From contig NZ_KB908123.1 of NCBI RefSeq assembly GCF_000382345.1, forward strand, positions 1 through 45,256: a stretch of DNA of 45,256 bases, read 5' to 3'. Position numbers and translations under genes: made by a program. The notes beneath the pieces are model-generated. The model had not been told where the DNA came from. It worked only from the letters and a program-made list of their open reading frames with translations, and made no database searches. Source of the DNA: Massilia niastensis DSM 21313. GTDB lineage: Bacteria > Pseudomonadota > Gammaproteobacteria > Burkholderiales > Burkholderiaceae_D. Of the stretch, positions 1 through 6,894 are shown one piece after another (position 1 is the stretch's first letter; each line of letters opens with the position of its first letter).

Positions 1-2
1 GC

Positions 3-83
3 TGGCAACGGGTGCTCGACGCCGGTGTCCTGTCGACGCCGGCGCTCCTGCTGCGCGCCGCCCTGCGGCGAACTCAGCAGTAA
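3..83 (+). CDS. C-terminal tail of an unidentified protein (partial)
   Basis: An open frame enters from the left window edge and ends at a TAA at 81-83. It encodes about 26 residues, beginning WQRVLDAGVL and ending RRTQQ. The composition (Leu/Ala/Arg-rich, plausibly helical) fits a real protein end, and the next gene starts 55 bp downstream on the same strand. Too little is present to name a family, and chance openness in GC-rich DNA cannot be excluded. Confidence 0.35.
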   Translation, partial: WQRVLDAGVLSTPALLLRAALRRTQQ

Positions 84-137
84 GCAGTTGGCCGAATCCA
101 CAGCCAACGCGAACAGAGCCTTGGGTATAGTAAGGCC

Positions 138-476
138 ATGCCATCCCGAAGCTATCCACGCACGCCGGACGGACGCTACTTCGTTGTCGCGGGCCGTCTC
201 TGGCGCATGAGTAATCCCGCGCTTGCGCCGGAAGAGCGGCAGAAGCTGGTCGACCAGCTCATGCAGGCGCGACGGCAGGTCGGCGCCGCCGTCAAGGCTG
301 GCGATGCCGATGCCGAACGCAGCGCGCGCGCTGCGGTCGATGCGACCAAGCGCGCCCTGGGAGAGCGCGGACCCGTGTGGTGGAGCGATGGCGCTCCGGA
401 TTTCAACCGGCGGATGGTCGCCAGCACGCCCTACGCACAGTGGCACGCGACACTGTCGACGAGCGGCTCGACGTGA
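138..476 (+). CDS. Small conserved hypothetical protein
   Basis: This encodes 112 residues from an ATG preceded by TAAGG. The N-terminus reads RSYPRTPDGRYFVVAGRLWR, followed by a charged helical stretch (about residues 30-75: PEERQKLVDQLMQARR and an Ala/Arg/Asp-rich helix) and a short tail containing GPVWWSDGAPDFNRR. I recall this TPDGRYFVV...GRLWR/SNP pattern from uncharacterised proteobacterial proteins of about 110-130 residues with no known function. There is no signal peptide or membrane segment, so a cytosolic protein is likely. No neighbour suggests a role: the PEP-CTERM genes downstream have their own promoter. Confidence 0.75.
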   Translation: MPSRSYPRTPDGRYFVVAGRLWRMSNPALAPEERQKLVDQLMQARRQVGAAVKAGDADAERSARAAVDATKRALGERGPVWWSDGAPDFNRRMVASTPYAQWHATLSTSGST

Positions 477-553
477 TTCCCGCTTGCCCGATGAGCTTGG
501 CGCACCGGCATCGGCACGCTGTCACGATGTTGCAATTTGGAAAATAATCTTAA

Positions 554-570
554 TGTCGAGAAATTTTACA
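554..570 (+). promoter_or_regulatory. Putative activator site upstream of sigma-54 promoter, copy 1
   Basis: The 17-mer TGTCGAGAAATTTTACA is an imperfect dyad (TGT...ACA around AAATTT). It lies 64 bp before the TGGCAC of the sigma-54 promoter. The identical 17-mer occurs at 2015-2031 at nearly the same distance (63 bp) from the second promoter, while much of the sequence between site and promoter differs. That conservation suits an enhancer-binding-protein site, for instance PrsR of PEP-CTERM systems. The regulator identity is inferred. Confidence 0.5.
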
Positions 571-634
571 CTACGCACATAAAATTGCTTTGTGTTTACT
601 GATGTTTTCCAAAAGATCAATGAGTTAGCAAACA

Positions 635-650
635 TGGCACAGTCCTTGCA
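635..650 (+). promoter_or_regulatory. Sigma-54 (RpoN) promoter of the first PEP-CTERM gene
   Basis: TGGCAC-AGTCC-TTGCA matches the -24/-12 consensus TGGCACRNNNNTTGCW at every fixed position. Transcription should start near 660, giving a leader of about 60 nt. The leader contains a 5-bp stem (CTCGT 674-678, ACGAG 685-689) that is also present before the second copy. RpoN control of PEP-CTERM genes, with PrsK/PrsR, is known from floc-forming betaproteobacteria. Confidence 0.85.
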
Positions 651-718
651 TTATTCTCATCAAAACCAAAACACTCGTGTCTTGACGAGATTCTCCGAAA
701 TTAATGAAAGTGGCCGCC

Positions 719-1855
719 ATGTCCAAGAAATCCATGAATCCCCTCATCCTGGCCGCTGTCGGCGCACTGTTCGCCATGCCGGCGCTGGTCCACGCAGCAC
801 CGCAAACGCTGACCACCAGCAACGTCGCATTCAATGTCAACGACCAGCTCTCCGATACGAGTAGTGCGGGCGGTCAGACGGCACTGGACCTGCTGAGTAC
901 TGCCCAGATCAGTCAGTTCAACGCGAGCACCGGCGTGCTGACCGGTGTCAAGGTCAACCTGCAGTCCACCCATACGCAGAAGACCGAGGTCAAGACTGTC
1001 GCCGGCGGGAACGGTAACGGTGGCGCGGTCGCCAGCGGGACCGGCAGCAGCCATGTCAAGGTCCACCTCGCGCCGACCAGTCAACTGGCCTACAGCGCGG
1101 CACGGACAGCGACCGATTCCTGCAGCGGCCCGAAGAAAAGTGCCTGCTCGGATGGCATGACTGCCGCGGGAACGAATACGGGCGCCTACAACCACACGAT
1201 CATCGCGAACTCCCTGTCGTCCTTCGTAGGCAACGGCACCTTCGGCGTGAATCTCCTCGCGGCGACCTCGGCCACCACGACGCAAAACCAGTTCAACGGC
1301 ACGGCAACCACGAACTCGACCGTGCTCTGGAATGGCTTCCTGAACGCCAGCTATACCTACCTGCAGCACGCCGCCCAGTCCTTCGACGGTTCGTCGTCGA
1401 CCAATGTCCTGAACCTGGACTTTGGCTCGATCTTCCTGGGCGATACGGTCGATAGCCAGGCCTTCTCGATCTTCAACCTGGCAGCGGGCGCGGGAGGCGA
1501 GCGCGTCGGAATGAAGCTGACGAACATTGCCGAAACCGGCGACAGCAACAACCTGTTCTCGACCAACCTGGCGGGCTTCAGCAACCTGGCCGCCGGCGGG
1601 AGCAAGGACTTCAGCGCCTCCTTCCTGGCGAGCATGCTCGGCAGTTTCAACGCCTCCTACGAGCTGACCCTGGCCGACGTGGCGCCGAACGGTTCCTATG
1701 CTGCGAATACCTTGGGCTCGGGCTACAAGCTGATCCTGAACCTCAGCGGCAATGTGCTCGAGCGTCCGGCTGAAGTGCCGGAACCGGCTTCGCTGCTGCT
1801 GCTGGGCCTGGGCGCCGCGGCCTTCGGCATCAGCCGCAAGCGCCGCCAGGCGTAA
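719..1855 (+). CDS. PEP-CTERM sorting domain protein, tandem copy 1
   Basis: A secreted or surface protein of 378 residues. It has an N-terminal signal peptide (MSKKSMNPLILAAVGALFAM, cleavage after VHA) and a C-terminal PEP-CTERM tripartite signal: VPEPA, a hydrophobic Leu/Gly/Ala helix, then SRKRRQA. That signal is the substrate of an exosortase (EpsH/Xrt), which removes it during surface or matrix export. The middle is Ser/Thr/Asn/Gly-rich and beta-strand-like, with two cysteines (CSGPKKSAC) that may pair. The start is set at the second of two in-frame ATGs (704 and 719), because the signal peptide is more typical and GAAAG sits upstream of the ATG in both copies. It is highly similar to the next gene, especially over the C-terminal 180 residues. 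No exosortase gene lies in this window. Function is unknown; extracellular matrix or floc roles are known for relatives. Confidence 0.9.
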   Translation: MSKKSMNPLILAAVGALFAMPALVHAAPQTLTTSNVAFNVNDQLSDTSSAGGQTALDLLSTAQISQFNASTGVLTGVKVNLQSTHTQKTEVKTVAGGNGNGGAVASGTGSSHVKVHLAPTSQLAYSAARTATDSCSGPKKSACSDGMTAAGTNTGAYNHTIIANSLSSFVGNGTFGVNLLAATSATTTQNQFNGTATTNSTVLWNGFLNASYTYLQHAAQSFDGSSSTNVLNLDFGSIFLGDTVDSQAFSIFNLAAGAGGERVGMKLTNIAETGDSNNLFSTNLAGFSNLAAGGSKDFSASFLASMLGSFNASYELTLADVAPNGSYAANTLGSGYKLILNLSGNVLERPAEVPEPASLLLLGLGAAAFGISRKRRQA

Positions 1856-1900
1856 GCGCAGGGACCTTCGCAGGCCTGGCCTGCCGGGGCTGTAGTAAAG

Positions 1901-1933
1901 AAAGGGTTGCATGCTTGCATGCAACCCTTTTTT
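1901..1933 (+). terminator. Rho-independent terminator after PEP-CTERM copy 1
   Basis: A 13-bp perfect stem (AAAGGGTTGCATG at 1901-1913, CATGCAACCCTTT at 1918-1930) with loop CTTG is followed by a T-run to 1933. It separates the two duplicated genes into independent transcripts. Confidence 0.9.
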
Positions 1934-2014
1934 ACTGTGGTGCCGTTCCCATCAGATGGATAAGCCGGCGCAGCAGGGGATGTCACATTGCTGCTCTCAG
2001 GAAAGTACACTTAT

Positions 2015-2031
2015 TGTCGAGAAATTTTACA
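2015..2031 (+). promoter_or_regulatory. Putative activator site upstream of sigma-54 promoter, copy 2
   Basis: The 17-mer TGTCGAGAAATTTTACA is identical to 554-570 and lies 63 bp before the second sigma-54 promoter. It is the longest perfectly conserved block upstream of both promoters, consistent with a binding site for a shared activator. Confidence 0.5.
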
Positions 2032-2094
2032 GTATGGCAGGAGATTACTTTTGCATTATTGATATTTCCCAAAAGATCAATCAGTTAGGAAATG

Positions 2095-2110
2095 TGGCAT
2101 GGTCCTTGCA
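2095..2110 (+). promoter_or_regulatory. Sigma-54 (RpoN) promoter of the second PEP-CTERM gene
   Basis: TGGCAT-GGTCC-TTGCA has one deviation (T for C at the sixth position) from the -24 element and a perfect TTGCA -12 element. The leader carries the conserved stem CTCGT (2139-2143)/ACGAG (2150-2154). The deviation predicts a weaker or differently tuned promoter than copy 1. Confidence 0.8.
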
Positions 2111-2183
2111 TAACTATTATGCAAACAATAATACCCAACTCGTGTATTGACGAGATTTTCCAAAACTGATGAAAGAGTCTGCC

Positions 2184-3335
2184 ATGTCCAAGAAATCCAT
2201 GAATCCCGTCATCCTGGCTGCTGTCGGCGCACTGTTCGCCATGCCGGCGCTGGTCCACGCAGCCCCGCAAACGCTGACCACCAGCAATGCCGCTTTCGAT
2301 GTCGGCGGCTGGCTCCCCGACACGCTGATCGGGAACACGAATAGTTCGAACAGCGGCGTGTCGGGAACGGGGACCCTCGGCACCGCCCAGCTCAGTCAGT
2401 TCAACGCGAGTACCGGCGTGCTGACCGGTGTCAAGGTCAACCTGCAGTCCACCCATACGCAGAAGACCGAGGTCACGACTGTCGCCAGCGGCAACAGCAA
2501 CGGCAACGCGGCTGCCAACGGTACTGGCAGCAGCAATGTCCGCATGCAGGTGACGCCGAGCAATCAAACGGGCGCCTACAGTGCGACGCGGACGGCGGCC
2601 GATGTCTGCAACGGCACCAAGAAGAATGCCTGCTCGGATGGTGTCGCGGCAACGGATGCGGCCGCCTTCAACCAGACGATCATCGCGAACTCCCTGTCGT
2701 CCTTCGTCGGCAGCGGCACCTTCGGCGTGAATCTCCTCGCGGCGGCCGCGGCCACCACGACGAAGAACCAGTTCGCCGGCACGGCAACCACGACCTCGAC
2801 CGTGCTCTGGAATGGCATCCTGAACGCCAGCTATACCTACCTGCAGCACGCCGCCCAGTCCTTCGACGGCGCGTCGTCGACCAATGTCCTGAACCTGGAC
2901 TTCGGCTCGATCTTCCTGGGCGATACGGTCGCCAGCCAGGCCTTCTCGATCTTCAACCTGGCAGCGGGCGCGGGAGGCGAGCGCGTCGGAATGAAGCTGA
3001 CGAACATCGCCGAGACCGGCGACAGCAACAACCTGTTCTCGACCGACCTGTCGACCTTCAGCAACCTGGCCGCCGGCGCGAGCAAGGACTTCAGCGCCTC
3101 CTTCCTGGCGAGCATGCTGGGCAGCTTCAACGCATCGTACGAGCTGACGCTGGCCGACGTGGCGCCTGGCGTCGCCTTCGCTGAGGGCACGCTGGGATCG
3201 GGCTACAAGCTGATCCTGAACCTCAGCGGCAATGTGCTCGAGCGTCCGGCTGAAGTGCCGGAGCCGGCCTCGCTGCTGCTGCTGGGCCTGGGCGCCGCAG
3301 CCTTCGGCATCAGCCGCAAGCGTCGCCAGGCGTAA
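2184..3335 (+). CDS. PEP-CTERM sorting domain protein, tandem copy 2
   Basis: A 383-residue paralogue of the preceding gene. It has nearly the same signal peptide (MSKKSMNPVILAAVGALFAM, then VHA) and the same C-terminal sorting signal (VPEPA, Leu-rich helix, SRKRRQA). The centre differs: an extra Asn/Ser/Gly-rich insert (NTNSSNSGVSGTGTLG) replaces a shorter segment, and the cysteine pair reads CNGTKKNAC. GAAAGAG before the ATG at 2184 supports this start over the in-frame ATG at 2169. It has its own sigma-54 promoter and terminator. Probable exosortase-processed surface or matrix protein; exact role unknown. Confidence 0.9.
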   Translation: MSKKSMNPVILAAVGALFAMPALVHAAPQTLTTSNAAFDVGGWLPDTLIGNTNSSNSGVSGTGTLGTAQLSQFNASTGVLTGVKVNLQSTHTQKTEVTTVASGNSNGNAAANGTGSSNVRMQVTPSNQTGAYSATRTAADVCNGTKKNACSDGVAATDAAAFNQTIIANSLSSFVGSGTFGVNLLAAAAATTTKNQFAGTATTTSTVLWNGILNASYTYLQHAAQSFDGASSTNVLNLDFGSIFLGDTVASQAFSIFNLAAGAGGERVGMKLTNIAETGDSNNLFSTDLSTFSNLAAGASKDFSASFLASMLGSFNASYELTLADVAPGVAFAEGTLGSGYKLILNLSGNVLERPAEVPEPASLLLLGLGAAAFGISRKRRQA

Positions 3336-3378
3336 GCGCCGGGGCCTTCACGGGCCCTTGCCGGCCGCGGTGGCAGGG

Positions 3379-3412
3379 AAAAGGGTGACATGCAGGCATG
3401 TCACCCTTTTTT
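3379..3412. terminator. Bidirectional terminator between PEP-CTERM copy 2 and argP
   Basis: A 14-bp stem (AAAAGGGTGACATG at 3379-3392, CATGTCACCCTTTT at 3397-3410) with a 4-nt loop has T residues on the right and A residues on the left. It can serve the rightward PEP-CTERM gene and the leftward argP-like gene that ends at 3437. Confidence 0.9.
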
Positions 3413-3436
3413 CGATGTGAACGACAGGCCCGCGCA

Positions 3437-4330
3437 CTACGGCCGCAATATCCGCCGCGCGGCCTCGACGATATGCCGCGACATCCCTTCCATGCGCGGC
3501 GACTGCACCTTCCAGGTATGCCAGTAGAGGGCCACATCGGTCGGGTGCCTGGGCGCCAGGTCGACCAGGGGATCGTCGCCGCCGGCGGCGGACGGCAGCA
3601 GCCATTCCGGAATCATCGCGTAGCCCACGCCGTAGCGGACGGCGGCGAAATGGGCTTCGATTCCGGGCACGTAGTGGCAGGGATAGGCGCCTTCCGGCAA
3701 TCCCAGGTAGTCCAGCAGGAAGCTCGACTGCAAGGTGTCCTTGCGCGTATACGCCACGACCGGCGCCTGGCGCGCGGCCTCGCGCGTGAGCCCGCCGGCC
3801 AGCCAGCGCTGGCGAAACGAGGTGCTGGCCATCAGCCGGTAGCGCATGGTTCCCAGGACTTCGGCGGTACAACCGCGCATCGGCTGCGCCACCGTGCTGA
3901 CGCAACCGGCCGCCATGCCCGTCTTCAGCAGCTCATACGTGTGGTCCTGGTCCTCGACGATCAGGTCCAGGATGAACTGGTCTTTCACCAGCAGGCTTGC
4001 CAGGGCCGGGAAGAACCAGGTACCCAGGCTGTCGGAATTCAGGGCCAGCGCCACCGTGGTCGGGCCGGTCTCCAGGTTCAGCAGGTCGGCCTGCAGGTCG
4101 GTCTTCAGCAGCAAGGCCCGGCGCAGGTATTGCAACAGCCGCTGTCCCATCTGGGTCGGACGGCAGGGGCGGGTGCGCAAGACCAGCGCGGCGCCGAGCG
4201 CCGTTTCCAGTGCCCGCACGCGCTGCGATACCGCCGATGGCGTCACGCTCAGCCTGGCGGCGGCGCGGTCGAAGCTGCCCAGCTCCACGACTGCCTGGAA
4301 AGCATCTGTTTGCTTTGGGTCAAGGTCCAT
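3437..4330 (-). CDS. argP: LysR-family transcriptional regulator, ArgP/LysG type
   Basis: This encodes 297 residues, the usual ArgP length. An N-terminal winged helix-turn-helix (residues 1-60: TDAFQAVVELGSFDRAAARL, then TPSAVSQRVRALE) is followed by a type 2 periplasmic-binding-like effector domain. ArgP hallmarks include PTQMGQRLLQYLR after the HTH and an effector domain starting ALNSDSLGTWFFPAL, matching ArgP NADSLATWLLPAL. Known relatives sense lysine or arginine and activate amino-acid exporters (ArgO/LysE). No LysE-family gene is adjacent here; the divergent neighbour is the TRIC-like protein 157 bp away. Autoregulation through that intergenic region is plausible but unproven. Confidence 0.85.
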   Translation of the reverse strand: MDLDPKQTDAFQAVVELGSFDRAAARLSVTPSAVSQRVRALETALGAALVLRTRPCRPTQMGQRLLQYLRRALLLKTDLQADLLNLETGPTTVALALNSDSLGTWFFPALASLLVKDQFILDLIVEDQDHTYELLKTGMAAGCVSTVAQPMRGCTAEVLGTMRYRLMASTSFRQRWLAGGLTREAARQAPVVAYTRKDTLQSSFLLDYLGLPEGAYPCHYVPGIEAHFAAVRYGVGYAMIPEWLLPSAAGGDDPLVDLAPRHPTDVALYWHTWKVQSPRMEGMSRHIVEAARRILRP

Positions 4331-4487
4331 CTCGTACCATAAAAAAGTTTAACTGTAGCGGAGAAATGCTTCAGTTTATTCATGAACGTCCTCCAAGCGG
4401 TCAAGATCGGACGTTTCTTGCGTGCCACACCACCGCTTCCTCGCGGCAGAGGGCACGCAAGCGTTGATCACATCTTCCGACCTTGTC

Positions 4488-5132
4488 ATGACCCTGCTTT
4501 ATATCATCTACCTGATCGCCATCTCCGCCGAAGCCGCATCCGGCGCCCTGATGGGCATGCGCCGCAGGATGGACCTGTTCGGGATCGCGGTCCTGGGAAC
4601 GGTGACCGCCCTGGGCGGCGGCTCGATCCGCGACATGCTGCTCGGGCATTATCCGCTGGGCTGGGTCGCGCATCCGGAGTACCTGCTGTTCACGACCGGT
4701 GCGGCGATTGCCGCGGCCCTGCTGGCGCGCCTGGTGCATCGCCTGAAATCGGCTTTCCTGCTGCTGGACGCCCTGGGCCTGGTGGCGTTCTCGGTCATCG
4801 GCTGCGACATCGCCGCCACGACCGGCGCCCACGTCGCGGTCGTCATCCTGATGGGCATGATCACCGGCATCGCGGGCGGCCTGCTGCGCGACGTCCTGTG
4901 CAACCAGGTTCCGCTGGTGCTGCGGCGCGACCTGTACGCCACGGTGGCGCTGGTCACCGGCGCGCTGTACATGGGGCTGCTCCACCTGGAGCTCGGCCAG
5001 AACCTCGCCACCATCGTTGCCCTCGGCGTGGGATTTTCCCTGCGCCTGGTCGCGATCCGCCTTGCGCTCGCGCTTCCGGTGCTCGAGGCCGATACCCCCG
5101 CCTTCGACGAGCTTCCAGGCCGGCGGAGCTGA
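4488..5132 (+). CDS. TRIC-like (UPF0126/YadS family) membrane protein
   Basis: An integral inner-membrane protein of 214 residues with about seven hydrophobic helices and the duplicated UPF0126 architecture. The first repeat has SGALMGMRRRMDLFG...VTALGGGSIRD; the second has GMITGIAGGLLRDVLCNQVP. The glycine-rich GGGxxRD and GGLLRD kinks are the family signature. Prokaryotic homologues of TRIC channels form trimeric cation channels; physiological roles in bacteria are poorly known. The ATG at 4488 is chosen because it gives the typical short N-terminus (MTLLYIIYLIAISAEAASG); a GTG at 4422 would add 22 atypical residues. The stop overlaps the next start (TGATG), so the two genes are translationally coupled. 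Confidence 0.88.
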   Translation: MTLLYIIYLIAISAEAASGALMGMRRRMDLFGIAVLGTVTALGGGSIRDMLLGHYPLGWVAHPEYLLFTTGAAIAAALLARLVHRLKSAFLLLDALGLVAFSVIGCDIAATTGAHVAVVILMGMITGIAGGLLRDVLCNQVPLVLRRDLYATVALVTGALYMGLLHLELGQNLATIVALGVGFSLRLVAIRLALALPVLEADTPAFDELPGRRS

Positions 5133-6892
5133 TGGCCAGGCGTCCAGGTTCCCGCACTGCGACCGGCAAGGGCGTGCAGTTCAGCACGAGTCCGGTCCTC
5201 GCGCCGGCGCTGCCCGCCTGGCGCTCGCGGCTGCTCATGCTCGCGCTGTTCGCCATGTTCGCCGCACTGGCCGGCCGCGCGCTCTGGCTGCAGGCGATTT
5301 CGGATGAGTTCCTGCAAAAGCAGGGTGCCTCGCGCTATGCGCGCACGCTGGAGCTGCCGGCGACCCGCGGCCGCATCACCGACCGCAACGGCAAGGTGCT
5401 GGCCGCCTCGCTGCCGGTGAAGGCGGTATGGGCGATCCCGGACGAGGTGACCAGGGCGCCGCCGGAGAAGCTGCGCGAGCTGGCCCGCCTGCTCGCGCTG
5501 AGCGTGCACGAGCTGGACCGGAAGCTGGCCTCCGACCGCGGTTTCGTGTACCTGAAGCGCCAGGTCGGGCTGGACCAGGTCGACCGGATCGTCGCGCTGG
5601 GCATCGGCGGCATCCATACCAGGAAGGAAAGCAAGCGCTACTACCCCTACGGCGAGGTCATGGCCCACATCGTCGGCTTTACCAATGTCGAGGATGCCGG
5701 GCAGGAGGGCATGGAACTGGCCTGGCAAGACAGCCTGGCAGGCAGGAGCGGCAGCCGGCGGGTGATCCGGGACCGGCTCGGCCGCATCGTGGAAGACCTG
5801 GGCGCCACCAGGCTGGCGCGCGACGGCCAGGACCTGGCGCTGGCGATCGACCGCAACATCCAGCACATCGCCCATGCGCACCTCAAGGCGGCGATCGACC
5901 GGCACCAGGCCAAGGCGGGCGGCATCGTGGTGCTCGATGTGCGGACCGGCGAGGTGCTGGCGCTGGCCAACCTGCCCGACTACGATCCGAACGACCGCCG
6001 CCGCCTCACCGGCGCCCAGCTGCGCAACCGCGTGCTGACGGATACCTACGAGCCGGGATCGGTGATCAAGCCGTTCACGATCGCGCTGGCGCTGGAGAGC
6101 CGGCTGGTGACGCCCGCGACCCTGGTCGAGACCGCGCCGGGCCGGCTCGCCATCGGGCGCGCCACCATCGGCGACGCCAGGCCGCACGGTACGCTGACGG
6201 TAGCGCAGGTGCTGGAAAAATCCTCGAATGTGGGCGTTGCGAAGCTGGCCCTGCGGATGAAGCCGGAGCAGATGTGGACCCTGTTGACGGGCGTCGGCTT
6301 CGGGCAGGCGCCGGTACTCGGCTTCCCGGGCACGGCTGCCGGACGGCTGCGCCCCCACGGCTCCTGGAAACCGATCGAGCAGGCCACCATCGGCTACGGC
6401 CACGGCATGTCGACCTCGTTGATCCAGATGGCGCAGTCCTACCTGATCTTCGCGCGCGACGGCGACATGATTCCGGTGTCCCTGCTGAAGACCGGGGAGC
6501 CCGCGCCCGCCAGGCGCGTGATTTCCAGCAGCACGGCGCGCGCAGTCCGCGCCATGATGGAAATGGCCGCCGGTCCCCAGGGAACCGCCCCACGCGCCCA
6601 GGTGCCGGGCTATCGCGTGGCGGGCAAGACCAGCACCGCGCACAAGCCGGTCAACGGCCGCTACACCAATACCTACGTCTCCGGCTTCGTCGGCTTCGCG
6701 CCGGCGTCCAGTCCGCGCATCATCGTCGCCGTGATGGTGGACGAGCCGACCGTCGGCGGATACTTCGGCGGGAAGGTCGCGGCGCCGGTGTTCGCCGCGG
6801 TCACCCAGGATGTGCTGCGGACGCTGAACGTCGCGCCCGACTCCCCGGTAACCGACATCATCGCTCCGCTCGACGGCCAGCTGGAGGGCTAG
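5132..6892 (+). CDS. Class B penicillin-binding protein (FtsI/PBP2-like transpeptidase), KTS variant
   Basis: A 586-residue bitopic peptidoglycan transpeptidase. One N-terminal membrane helix (about 33-50: RLLMLALFAMFAALAGRALW) is followed by the dimerisation/pedestal domain (ATRGRITDRNGKVLAASLPV, residues 77-96; GQEGMELAWQDSL) and the transpeptidase domain. Catalytic motifs are S310-V-I-K, S364-S365-N366 and K499-T-S501. The last is normally K-T-G-T; here codon 501 is AGC (6632-6634). Length and order match FtsI/PBP3. The gene is not in a dcw division cluster: it is coupled to a TRIC-like gene, so it is probably an accessory FtsI paralogue used under particular conditions. It converges on the catabolic unit A, with only 2 bp between the two stop codons. 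Confidence 0.92.
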   Translation: MARRPGSRTATGKGVQFSTSPVLAPALPAWRSRLLMLALFAMFAALAGRALWLQAISDEFLQKQGASRYARTLELPATRGRITDRNGKVLAASLPVKAVWAIPDEVTRAPPEKLRELARLLALSVHELDRKLASDRGFVYLKRQVGLDQVDRIVALGIGGIHTRKESKRYYPYGEVMAHIVGFTNVEDAGQEGMELAWQDSLAGRSGSRRVIRDRLGRIVEDLGATRLARDGQDLALAIDRNIQHIAHAHLKAAIDRHQAKAGGIVVLDVRTGEVLALANLPDYDPNDRRRLTGAQLRNRVLTDTYEPGSVIKPFTIALALESRLVTPATLVETAPGRLAIGRATIGDARPHGTLTVAQVLEKSSNVGVAKLALRMKPEQMWTLLTGVGFGQAPVLGFPGTAAGRLRPHGSWKPIEQATIGYGHGMSTSLIQMAQSYLIFARDGDMIPVSLLKTGEPAPARRVISSSTARAVRAMMEMAAGPQGTAPRAQVPGYRVAGKTSTAHKPVNGRYTNTYVSGFVGFAPASSPRIIVAVMVDEPTVGGYFGGKVAAPVFAAVTQDVLRTLNVAPDSPVTDIIAPLDGQLEG

Positions 6893-6894
6893 CA

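Larger units (their letters stand above)
541..3412 (+). repeat. Tandem duplication of a promoter-gene-terminator unit
   Basis: Two units of about 1.4 kb (roughly 541-1935 and 2005-3412) share the same order: upstream 17-mer, sigma-54 promoter, leader hairpin, PEP-CTERM coding region and strong hairpin terminator. Coding similarity is near-identical at the 5' end (signal peptide) and over the last 550 bp. It is lowest around codons 30-55 and 105-165, where insertions and deletions occur. The pattern fits an old duplication followed by divergence of the exposed domain, or by gene conversion at the ends. Confidence 0.85.

Noticed and set aside
2035..2055. Possible second sigma-54 promoter (TGGCAG ... 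TTGCA)
   Set aside because: The spacing between the two elements is 10 bp instead of the required 5, and a well-placed promoter lies at 2095-2110.
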